From: Patellaria atrata CBS 101060
Taxonomy: Eukaryota; Ascomycota; Dothideomycetes; Patellariales; Patellariaceae
Length of the DNA: 64,000 nucleotides
Direction: 5' to 3'
Assembly (NCBI GenBank): GCA_010093705.1
Contig: MU006104.1
Coordinates: forward strand, 415,211 to 479,210
This document shows positions 34,801 to 43,988 of this stretch, one piece after another. Position numbers and translations under genes: made by a program. The notes beneath the pieces were generated by a model. The model was not told the DNA's origin. It saw only the letters and a program-made list of their open reading frames with translations, and made no database searches. Numbering within the stretch: the first letter of the stretch is position 1; every line of letters begins with the position of its first letter.

Positions 34801-35445
34801 TCTAACGACTCCTGAATTTTAAAATATCTTGTGGACACTTTGACAACCATGTGTTTGACCTCGAAGCGCTGGCAGGATAAGAAGTATTATTCGGCCTCGG
34901 CTGTTCTCAATGTACTACCCTTTGATCTCAGAGCCGCCTCGTTTATCTTGTATCCCAATGATGAAACACAAACTTCATGCAGAACGGTAGACATGTCACG
35001 AAGACGTCTGATCAAGTGGTCACGAAGAAGACTTCGATATTGCTAAAAACCTACTATCTAGGGTCTTTCAAACTTCAGCATATTCCTCCCCTAGCTTCGT
35101 GGTCAACTATCTACCTGCAATGCTGTTTGCAACGCCGGCCTGGAAGAGGATCGGGCTTAATACTTAGCCACCATGTAGTATAATTTGCCTGCCTTGGAGT
35201 GAACCCAGAAATGGACACTGAATTGGTTGTTAAATGGAACCTAAGAATGTTTCCGTTACTAGTTATCCATGTCGATTATTCTAGTTCCCACTAATCCTTC
35301 AGTATAAGAGGTGTATTTAGGCAGGTAGGTTACCGCTCAAAATGAATCAGTATATCTTCACTTCTTGAGTCATAGTTGCTCGTTTCGTCTCGTTCCGAAT
35401 TGTTTTTCATCATTCTGTTAGAATAGCCACTCCTTTACTATTACA
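31803..35445. other. Long gene-poor intergenic region
   Basis: 3.6 kb without a gene I can support. It contains a GC-richer island of about 200 bp (32560-32766) in AT-rich DNA, homopolymer T runs (about 32248 and 33548), a small cysteine-containing frame on the minus strand (33714-33965), and copy B of the dispersed repeat (about 34366-34570). AT-rich flanks suggest decayed mobile DNA. Confidence 0.5.
34366..34570. repeat. Dispersed repeat, copy B (partner at about 8795-9005)
   Basis: Same orientation and block order as copy A: CCCTTGCTAG, GTTACTGTACGCTT, GCTGGATCAGACTGTA, TAGCTTTTGAGAT, GTGAGTGTTTACCGAGCAGG and GGTATAGCA. Diverged by substitutions and small indels. No coding content; ends approximate. 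Confidence 0.6.
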
Positions 35446-36867
35446 ATGTATCGCGTACTACTTATTGGTTTATTCGCTTTTATTAGGGCTACTATAGCAG
35501 GTGAGTCTCCGTTCAGTCTTCTATATTCGGGAAAACATTGTACTAATATGTAGTTAAGGCTATGGCTTGGAAGATGATTATAGTACTGTCAACTTCTTTA
35601 ACATGTTCAACTTCTTTGACGGAAATGATCCCACACATGGATTCGTCGACTTTGTAGATCAAGGCACCGCGTGGAATTCTGGTCTTATCAAAATCAAAGA
35701 TAACCGAGTATACATGGGCGTTGATTACACAAACAGGGCTCCGAACGGCAGAGCAAGTGTGAGGATTAGCAGCAAGAAAGCTTACAACCAAGGCCTGATA
35801 ATTCTAGATCTTGATCATATGCCTGGCCCCATATGTGGAGTTTGGCCGGCGTTCTGGACGCTAGGGGGACCGAATTGGCCTGACAAGTATGTGAAAGGTG
35901 TCGCATCTGGATATCCTGAAGCTAACCTCTTTTAAGCGGCGAGATTGATATTCTAGAGGGAGTTAATGACCAAACGACGAATCACTATACCCTTCATACG
36001 GGTCCTGGCTGCAAGATCGGGGATACCAGCGGGTTTCTTGGTTCAATCACAACTCCTAATTGTGATGTTAACGCGCCTGGTCAGAGTAATAACGCGGGAT
36101 GCTCCATTGCCGATCCGGACTCAAGAAGCTATCGTGATTTTAACGCAAATGGCGGTGGAGTCTTCGCCACAGAATGGACATCGGATGCCATTACCTTATG
36201 GTTCTTCCCACGGGGATCAATACCGAATGATATATACACGGGGAATCCAATCCCGGCTACTTGGGGAACACCAACAGCTAGATTTCGGGGGGGTTGCAAT
36301 ATTCCCAGCTACTTCAGGAACCATAATCTCATCTTCGATACAACGTTCTGTGGGGATTGGGCAGGCAATGTTTGGGGCAGTTCGCCTAGCTGCTCGTACA
36401 GAGCACCGACGTGCAACGACTTCGTTCGGGATAATCCGTCGGCCTTTAGAGATGCTTACTGGTCCATTAATTCTCTAAAGGTCTACTCGAATAGAGGAAA
36501 CCGCTCACCAGACTCTCTGCTCATTCCTAACGCTACGGTCTCAATCCCAGCCAACGTCACATCTAAGGTTCCAGAGCCTACCTTCTCTTCTCTCTCTTCG
36601 CTCATTCCATCATTTGGTTCTTCAGTACCAGAACCCTCTACTTCCGTCGTCTTCGTAACTCTAAACACGACTGTATTCGCCTCTGAGACCCCTGAACCAC
36701 TGCAGACAGTCTTATCCACTCTAACGATGCAAACCACTCTCTTTGGGCCCCCTAACCCAGAGGAAACCGAGATAGGGGGCCTGCCAAGAATCCAGGCGAG
36801 GGACAGAACCAGGAGGAGAAAGCATATTCTCGAACACAGGAAAAGGCATGGCGGATATACGTTCTGA
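35446..36867 (+). CDS. Secreted GH16 endo-1,3(4)-beta-glucanase-like protein
   Basis: Exons 35446..35500, 35559..35886, 35937..36867 (437 aa). Signal peptide MYRVLLIGLFAFIRATIA. The first intron (TACTAAT branch, acceptor TTAAG) gives the mature start GYGLEDDYS; the second joins NWPD-N to GEIDILEG. The GH16 catalytic core E-x-D-x-x-E is intact as Glu130-Asp132-Glu135 in GEIDILEG, preceded by PGPICGVWPAFWTLG and followed by NHYTLHTGPGC. The domain runs to about residue 308 (AYWSINSLKVYS). A Ser/Thr/Pro-rich stalk follows and the protein ends in an Arg/Lys/His-rich tail (RDRTRRRKHILEHRKRHGG) with no GPI signal. Exon 3 has no ATG until near its end. Role: cleavage of mixed-link or 1,3-beta-glucans in its own or a host wall; the substrate is not determined. 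Confidence 0.87.
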
Positions 36868-37244
36868 CCTTTCCCAAGAGTACTATACTGGCGAGCGTTA
36901 AAGCCTGGGCAGTCGTCGCTTACCGCTTACTTCTGCTTCTTATTGGTGGGAACAAGTGGAGCGGCGTGTAATGACATAAGGTATAGGTAGTAGCTTACCT
37001 TACCTATTTCGTTGTATATCTTGACGTTGGATCTGTACATATTTTCATATTTCATAACATCTCACATTTCTTGACGTATGTATATACTTTGCATGAACAT
37101 ACATATTTGTCCACGACATTATCTATTCTATCATCCATCCCAACCTACTCCATGAAATGAATTCTCACGTCACATGATGTTTATCAATTCACTCCGACTC
37201 AATCTCTCCATGCACCCGACCCACAATATGCTCTTTCCACTTTC
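36868..37244. other. Intergenic between converging GH16 and F-box genes
   Basis: AT-rich 3' flank with repeated CATAT/ATTTC words. Nothing coding or structured seen. Confidence 0.4.
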
Positions 37245-38615
37245 TCAGTACAGGAAGTGTGCCTGAGCTCTCTCCCAATCAGTCATCACCCTACACTCCA
37301 CCATGGTAACTCCGATATGCTTATAATTTACCCCTAAGGGATGAGCAATATGCCCATGCCAATTCTGATTCGTACGGGTAAGCACACACTTCTCCAGCCG
37401 CAACTTCTTCAATACCTTCTCGTACTTATTGATCATCTTCCAGAACTCACGCATTGAACCCTGAAGTCCCGTAAGTTTCATCTCCTGCAATCCAGAAGGG
37501 AAGTAGAGTAGGGAAATCGTGTGCCAGTCATCGAAGCCCTTCATACGAAAAGCCGCATTTTCCTCCGAAGCCCACGCCTCGACCTCGAACTTAGGTTCAC
37601 TCTCACTCTCAGAGACGATTTGGCGCCACCATATCTCGATGCCGTAGTCGTTCTCTATGACTTTATCGAACCAGCGTCCAACAGTCGGGATACGCAAGCG
37701 AAGCTGGTCCACGAGGCGTGGCACGGAGTCCCACAAGCTCATCCACACCTTCTTGTTCCGGTAGACGCGCTGCTCCTCGATGCTCCAGCGGACCTTCAAC
37801 GCCTTCGGCCTCATCCCGGACTCTTCCAAGGCGAGCAGCACAGCGAATAGGGATTGCTCATTATCTGGCGCCTCCTTCCACGGCGGGAGCCCGTACTTAT
37901 CTGCCAATAAAGCCGCCTCCGTCTCCACACCACGAGCTGCGACGGTTACGAGCGCAGGGCAGCCACTATCCTCCCAGTCGTCTCCGTAGCGTCTGACATT
38001 CTTCGACCACGGCGTGTTGAAGTAGATCTCCTCTAGCTGAGGCGCGGCGCGGAATAAACCCACGAGCGCAGCGGTCATCTGAGATGCAGTAACTGCGTCG
38101 AAACCAAGGGCGCTGCGCTCACTAATCATCCGCGCGAGTCTCTGTCTACCCTTGCGCTGCGCGTATTCGTCCAGTTGGCGGAGATGGGGACCGAAGCCGC
38201 CCAGTTCGATGCGCTCGACTCGGATCTGCTTGACGTGCTGCGAGGTTCCGCGCGTAACTAGGCCTTGGAGAGCGCGTATGTCTCGTTCGTTGAATGTGGC
38301 GCCCACGTCGAGCTTGAAGGAGGGGCTGAGGTAGAGAGACGCGAAGTAGAGAGCTTTACAGGCGAGACGGGCATGTTTGGCATCTTTTAAGGGGAGATAT
38401 TGGAAGATTTCATCAAGGAGTTCGATAGGGAGGTGGCCGGTCAGGTGGTCGCGACCATCATCCATGGGGTGAGCTGGATCCGGGCGAAGCGTGTCGTCGT
38501 TTGTTGTGTTGTTCGTTGGTGGACTAATCGATCTTGATAACGCCGCGATACGGGCTGCAATCTCAATTGATAATGCCATGATGGTGTGATGATGACTTTG
38601 TTTGCGCGAGGACAT
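37245..38615 (-). CDS. F-box domain protein
   Basis: Single exon, 456 aa. An F-box is visible at about residues 62-100: HLPIELLDEIFQYLPLKDAKHARLACKALYFASL, with the conserved Leu-Pro, Leu-Leu and Leu-x-x-x-Cys-Lys positions. The rest (about 110-456) is a fungal-type C-terminal region with weak leucine-rich spacing (LQEMKLTGLQGSMREFWKMINKYEKVLKKLRLEKCVLT) that may act as the substrate-binding part. Established role of the box: Skp1 binding in SCF ubiquitin ligases. The substrate is unknown. The ATG at 38615 is followed by a second one 13 codons later (MALSIEIAARIAALS), which is equally plausible. Upstream lies a palindromic CACGTG motif at 38719-38736. Confidence 0.8.
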   Translation of the reverse strand: MSSRKQSHHHTIMALSIEIAARIAALSRSISPPTNNTTNDDTLRPDPAHPMDDGRDHLTGHLPIELLDEIFQYLPLKDAKHARLACKALYFASLYLSPSFKLDVGATFNERDIRALQGLVTRGTSQHVKQIRVERIELGGFGPHLRQLDEYAQRKGRQRLARMISERSALGFDAVTASQMTAALVGLFRAAPQLEEIYFNTPWSKNVRRYGDDWEDSGCPALVTVAARGVETEAALLADKYGLPPWKEAPDNEQSLFAVLLALEESGMRPKALKVRWSIEEQRVYRNKKVWMSLWDSVPRLVDQLRLRIPTVGRWFDKVIENDYGIEIWWRQIVSESESEPKFEVEAWASEENAAFRMKGFDDWHTISLLYFPSGLQEMKLTGLQGSMREFWKMINKYEKVLKKLRLEKCVLTRTNQNWHGHIAHPLGVNYKHIGVTMVECRVMTDWERAQAHFLY

Positions 38616-38796
38616 ACGCGCGTTGCAAGGTGTAGAAGAAAAGGGAAAGGAAAAACAATCAGAAGGTTTATATTTATTTATAAAGGAAGCAGTGACAAAC
38701 GAGTACCCGAATCAATGTCTTACTCACGTGCGTAAGTGGGTTCGGCGTTTGTGAGTATTCACAGTTATATACACTACGTGACGTCGCCACTTCACA

Positions 38797-41565
38797 TCAC
38801 CACGCGTCAAAGTCAGAGAACAAACCATTCTTCCTTCTCTCCGCCGCCCACCGCTCACACCACCCCTTCATCTTCTCCCTAGTCTTGGCACTCCCCACAT
38901 TCACTGTCGGGATGATCCTCTCAATCCTCAACGCACAGCAAAACATCGTCAGCTCCCTAAAGCTGCTGTGCTCGCTATACGGCACGCCAAAACAAGACGC
39001 GCGATTCGTACTCCCACGTTGCGGCACCAATTCACGCATCGAATAGTTACTCTTCCAGTTCGCGCCATGGAGAACCGTTTGAACGGAAGGACTCTCGACA
39101 AACCGGCTATTCGGGGCTCTGTAGTTCCAACCCGACGGCCTGAAGCCGACAGCGCGGGAGAAGGTATCACGATAGTCGTTTAGGTATTCGTCGAGGGTAT
39201 CGGCTCGGATCTCGAATAGCGGCGTCATGTGAATCTGTGCCTCCCTTGGGTCCTTGGTTAGACGTGCGTTAAGCTCCGGATCTTCAAGCGCGACGCAGAT
39301 ACGTTGTTTGCTTGGTGGAGCGTATATTTTGCAATCGAGAGCGCGAGCGATGCCGAGACAAACGCGTTCTTTACCGATACTGTAGGTTCCTACGACGACC
39401 AGGAGGCGACCACGGGCCTTTGAAGGACTCTTACCGTTGCTAACCTTCATTGCGTCGACCTCTTCTCCAGTGTTGTCCTCTTGGTTCAATGCGTCCGAGT
39501 CTTTACGTACGAACTTGATCATGCCTTGACCAGCTCTTTCACGCTTCATCTGTTCCCAGCTGTCATCCTCATCTTTCCGGATCTTGTTCAGACTGACACA
39601 CATATCTGCGCATGCTTTGATAACTTTTTCTTGACTGGGAAATGCGTACTTGGGGTTAAGGTATGTGGTATCTAGATAACACACATCGATCTTCTGTTGT
39701 TGTGTTTTCCCGCTTACTACATCCATCACATCTGGTCGTAGAAGTGGATGTTCGACATGTGCTCGGCAAGCTCGAAAATCTCCACAATGTAACACTCTTT
39801 GCATTCTACGATTCTTGCCCTTGCCGACCTGCTTTTCAAACAAGAAGAGTGAGCTGCCCGGGCAATGATTAGCTGGGATCATCGTCACGTGCACGCCTTG
39901 TGTTCCTGGTACTTCAACCTTCTTTTCAAAATCCAGGTCAACCACCCATTTAGGATCGACCCGCAGTTGCTGACGTACTAGGTTCGCCGTAACGTGGCTA
40001 CAATATATTGGGCCGTGGCACCAAGAAGAAGTTAGACCTACGTAGTGATCGCTATGAAAATGACTCAAGAAGTACGCTTGCTGACCTTCCACAGCTCCAT
40101 AGCGGAAAGCGTCTACGCATATGTAGAATCCAGGTAAGATTTTATAGAAAGGACATGTTCGTTTGTATGCCGGTTTTCCCCGAGAAGCATTCTCAGAGGC
40201 TGCGGCTGTGGCCCAAGCAGCATCCTCAGCATGACCAGACATTAGTTTTGAAAACGCCGACTTAGATTGTGCGGTAGAACTGTCCAGAGTAAACGGATTC
40301 TCTTGACCTGGCTTCGCTGGCCGCACTGGTTTTTGAAACTGTCTCCCATTGTCTGATTTTACTCCTATGTGCCCCTTTTCGGTGAATGTCCGTTCTGGTA
40401 AAGGGGAGGGGTTACCATCAAGACAGTTATTGACATGCACCGATGCTTCTTGATCAGATATATCGTTCAAACTGGAACCGCATATAGGACAATCCGGGGT
40501 ATTGTTTCTTGTAGCTCCATTTGTGGCTTTATCTGGTGGGAAAAGGTCTTGTTCGTCATTGTCTAATCCTGCTTCACCGAGCTCCCATCTTCTCTGCTCT
40601 TCCATCCACTTCCTTTCTTGGTATTCTTCGCCCTCTTCTGGAAACTCGTCATCGTAGTCCTCATCTTCATTAAATCCCTCAAAACCTCCGTCTGGAATAC
40701 TCGTTGATTCGTGCTTGAGTGATACAGGAAGTTGGTTCTGTGTATCAGAATCACCAGACAGTTCGCGCTCTGAACAACTCAGTGTGCCAGGTGTATCAGC
40801 ATCGTCAAGGTTGCTGCTCACGTTGATCCCAGAAAGCCTTCGACTAGGAGGAGGGCTTTCATCCTCACTATCCGACTCTTCCACAAACGGACCCCGCTTC
40901 TGCCGCACTTTTGGCTGGACTCCGCCACTCTTAGATTTTGGCTCACTCTCTCCTTCGAGATGCTGCTGTACGATATCTGGTGGCGGAGGTGTACACGCCT
41001 GCTTGCTACCTGACGCCTCATCATTAACCTCTTCCTCTCCGTTCTCCTTCTCATCACTCTCACCAAAAAGACTTTCATCATCAGTTTCATAAACTTCCTC
41101 TTCTACCTTTCTTCTCTTCACACTACCCGCTCTCTCATTGAACCGCTGCTCCTCCTCCATCCAACCCACGATATCCCCATCCCCGTCCGACCTATCCTTC
41201 TGCGAAATTCCACCACTTCCTCTCTCCTGGAAGAAAAGGCCTGGTTCCTCAGCCTTCTTGAAAAACGTTAAGATACTACCATTAGCTTTCTGCTTATTCT
41301 TTGCCCCATTTGTAACGTTGCCATTTGAGCCCTTCCGCGGCGTGAAAGAGGACGCAGAGAGGGTAGTTTGCTGGGGTTTTCGTGATCTAGAGGATTTGAA
41401 TGGTATGGATTTTGTAGTAGTCCCAGGCATCGTCACACTCGGGGGTTTAGGTCCGGACGTCGCTGAGTGGTCGGAGATAGTAGGTGGCGAAGGAGGACGT
41501 CCGATCGAGGGGGTCAGTTGAAGGTGAGAGGGGAGAGTTAGGTTTTCTCTTGGGTAACGGAACAT
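38797..41565 (-). CDS. PSO2: DNA interstrand cross-link repair nuclease PSO2/SNM1
   Basis: Single exon, 922 aa. Order: a Ser/Lys-rich N-terminus; SILTFFKKAEE at about 97-107, resembling a PCNA-binding motif (I-x-x-F-F core); an acidic linker; a UBZ4-type zinc finger CPICGSSLN...HVNNC (about 359-381); then the metallo-beta-lactamase/beta-CASP core from about residue 470 with HFHSDHYVGL (about 502-511), PANHCPGSSLFLFE, LHCGDFRAC, YLDTTYLNPKYAFPSQ, VVVGTYSIGKERVCLGIA and PYSEHSSFREL. These are the SNM1A/Pso2 motifs. Role: 5' exonuclease that digests past interstrand cross-links. Start: MFRYP gives the longest form; an internal MPGTTTKSIPFKSS at residue 46 is an alternative. Confidence 0.93.
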   Translation of the reverse strand: MFRYPRENLTLPSHLQLTPSIGRPPSPPTISDHSATSGPKPPSVTMPGTTTKSIPFKSSRSRKPQQTTLSASSFTPRKGSNGNVTNGAKNKQKANGSILTFFKKAEEPGLFFQERGSGGISQKDRSDGDGDIVGWMEEEQRFNERAGSVKRRKVEEEVYETDDESLFGESDEKENGEEEVNDEASGSKQACTPPPPDIVQQHLEGESEPKSKSGGVQPKVRQKRGPFVEESDSEDESPPPSRRLSGINVSSNLDDADTPGTLSCSERELSGDSDTQNQLPVSLKHESTSIPDGGFEGFNEDEDYDDEFPEEGEEYQERKWMEEQRRWELGEAGLDNDEQDLFPPDKATNGATRNNTPDCPICGSSLNDISDQEASVHVNNCLDGNPSPLPERTFTEKGHIGVKSDNGRQFQKPVRPAKPGQENPFTLDSSTAQSKSAFSKLMSGHAEDAAWATAAASENASRGKPAYKRTCPFYKILPGFYICVDAFRYGAVEGQQAYFLSHFHSDHYVGLTSSWCHGPIYCSHVTANLVRQQLRVDPKWVVDLDFEKKVEVPGTQGVHVTMIPANHCPGSSLFLFEKQVGKGKNRRMQRVLHCGDFRACRAHVEHPLLRPDVMDVVSGKTQQQKIDVCYLDTTYLNPKYAFPSQEKVIKACADMCVSLNKIRKDEDDSWEQMKRERAGQGMIKFVRKDSDALNQEDNTGEEVDAMKVSNGKSPSKARGRLLVVVGTYSIGKERVCLGIARALDCKIYAPPSKQRICVALEDPELNARLTKDPREAQIHMTPLFEIRADTLDEYLNDYRDTFSRAVGFRPSGWNYRAPNSRFVESPSVQTVLHGANWKSNYSMRELVPQRGSTNRASCFGVPYSEHSSFRELTMFCCALRIERIIPTVNVGSAKTREKMKGWCERWAAERRKNGLFSDFDAW

Positions 41566-42063
41566 GAGTGGTATGGATTATCACATTGTTGTGTAGATTA
41601 CTAGGATTAAGTGTATGAAAGGTAAAAGTTGTGGTTTGGGTGCGTGCCTACTGTACGGGAAGCGGGCTGGTGCGCGTTGTCGGTGTACGAAGTCGCGTGG
41701 ATGACGCAAATTCGCGACATATTTCTCAGTGATCCATTTGATTTTGTCAAAAAAATTTCACCTCGAGCATTTCTCTCGTGATTTAAACAATCGATGAAGC
41801 TTTTCTATGCTACTTGTTCTATAAGAGGTCTTTAACAGCCATTTGTAACACGCAAAACAATCCCTTCCAATATGCGATCCAAGAACGCCTCGCTCGATTT
41901 ACCTATGCTCCAATTACATGTCTAACTTTTTTTTTTTTTTTCAACGCTTTTCTGTGGACGCCGCTATTGTGATATGCTCTCAATCGTCGCCTCTGTTTGA
42001 TCCTTCCCCGGTACACAGTCATTCCATTGCCTCAGGCTAATATGGGAAGTGACACAGGATAGC
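41566..42063. other. Intergenic between PSO2 and RPB4
   Basis: Presumed PSO2 promoter and RPB4 3' flank. A T-run of about 14 nt lies near 41928-41941. No other feature seen. Confidence 0.4.
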
Positions 42064-42628
42064 TTATTCCGCAAATCTCAATCGAGTAATCTCATCTAAG
42101 AGATCTTGAAGATCGGAGTCTGAAATCTTATTTGTGAGGGATGGGATTAGGGTTTTCGCTTCATCTGCAGATTCGCAACATAGGGTTCCTGCGGAGCGGA
42201 ATTAGACAGGTGTAGGATACACAAATGTGGGGACAATATGGGAAATACCGAGTTGTGACCTCTCGAATGGATCAAGAACAGTGCGCGAATTCAGTGTTTG
42301 CTCGATCATATGGATGTTTCCTTGATTCTTAAAGCGGGCGAACACTGCGAGATAGTCTTGCATTTTGTTTATTGTCCTATGATCCGAATTTAGTCGATAT
42401 CTTGCGCCAATCGGCCCCCATGTCTCTTTTTTGAACATCCTGGGGGAATACTTACTCTCCCTGAGGCTCAGGCTTTGCTTCCGCGCGTCGCTTATCGATC
42501 ACGGCTTTGATAACAAGGTGAGCCTCCGAGAGGCTCATTGTGGGAACGTCGTGAAATTCACCGAGACGCAATTCTGCTGCTGCTTCCTCATCGCCCTCAA
42601 TGGTTGGGCGAGCATGCGCGTGAGCCAT
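42064..42628 (-). CDS. RPB4: RNA polymerase II subunit RPB4
   Basis: Exons complement(42064..42188, 42249..42376, 42456..42628), 141 aa. Introns of 60 and 79 nt, with donors GTATTT and GTAAGT. The protein begins MAHAHARPTIEGDEEAAAEL, then RLGEFHDVPTMSLSEAHLVI and IDKRRAE, TINKMQDYLAVFARFKNQGNI, SRTVLDPFERSQLGTLCCES, and ends ADEAKTLIPSLTNKISD...LLDEITRLRFAE. All of this is the Rpb4 fold and its HRDC-like C-terminal domain. Role: with Rpb7 forms the stalk of Pol II, needed for initiation and for mRNA decay links. Length matches filamentous-fungal homologues. The short exons make it inconspicuous as open frames. The overlapping 294-nt minus-strand frame at 42535-42828 is a shadow of exon 1. Confidence 0.92.
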
Positions 42629-43988
42629 ATCCGTGGATTAACGGCAGTGTTGCCAAGCCAAAGCTGATTGAAATGTCGCAAGGTGAAAGTCGAGATAGTT
42701 GGGAGAATATCGGGTATATTGGTTGTGCGGGTATAAGATCTAAGCCGGCTAGAAGACGTGGAAGCTAGATGTTGGGGAAAGGTGAGGATTTTGGAATTCC
42801 ATTTTGAACCAAGTCTCTTTGGAGGCATCTAGCTTGGCGAGTGACAGCTGTAAGAGACGACTAGGAAAGAAGTGGGAAAACAGAACAGACATTTCGAATT
42901 GAACTGAGAAGAAACAACAAAGGCGCCAGATAACTATAAGATAGGAGTCTTTTTAGGGACGATCGGAACTTATGGTTTCGTTTGTTCTGATTATTCGATC
43001 GAGATGCTGCCCTGCTTCCAAGTTGGACGTGTCTCCTATTGGAGTATAAAATGTCCAAGTGAGGAGCAATGCTAGGTGAAAGGCTAATAAAGGCAGTTCT
43101 ACGAGCAAGTTAAAGGCGTATGCAGTAGTTCTACAACTCTGAATGCAATATTGTAGTAGTGATCCTGATCCTGGGCTGCACCTAAGGTACTGTAAAATAT
43201 AATACCAGGGTTTGACCGGGCAGTCGGGTGGAGCTCGATGAAAAGAATACATCCATGTGACGGCAGAATTTAAGTATACAAAGATTAGGAGCTATAAAAG
43301 ACGTGTACTCGATATATTGGAAGCTATAAACATCAACACCTAGTTTAAAATAAAATATTCTATTAAGTTAATGATAATTCAGCCACCTAAGCCCAGACAC
43401 AGCAGGCATCAAGGTTTGGATACGGAGTACCTCTCCATTTACTGTACTGTATTATACCTTACTCGCCCATCTAATCTCTCCTCCGCAGACAAACAAGGGC
43501 CTTGGCCACGCCGAACTCATTCTGTTTTGTCAAGCCAGCAACTCAACCCGACTTGACACTCACAACCACCTCTTCTCTCGCGATAACTGCTGAAGAGGTT
43601 CTTATGACACACATTGCAAACGGCCGTCGAACTTCCCTTTTGAGAACGGGGAACCCTAATATATTCGGTCACCTGGCACCCCTCGTCAACCGTGCATTTA
43701 TTACGATCCTCACTTTACCAACCCACAAATCCATAGGACAATAACACACTGTCACGGGGTTATCGCACAGCACCGCGTCAAATATTCACCACAACTTCAA
43801 CTTATCTAACTTTGTTTTGACCCTGCGCATTGCTGTATCCAGCCCTGTTGTGGCCGTCGTCTCGTCGCGTTCTCTCGCCCCCCACGCTGGCATTGAACTG
43901 GTCCTTACTGAAAAGCCCAGACTGATTATTAAACACGCTTTAAGATTATTCAGTCACTTATTGCTCGTCTATTGCGCACATTTGAAGC
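42629..43988. other. Intergenic between divergent RPB4 and LRG1
   Basis: 1.36 kb carrying both promoters. AT-rich around 43270-43370; an ACTGTACTGTATTATACC motif near 43441; C-rich leader before the LRG1 start. No gene or repeat supported. Confidence 0.4.
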
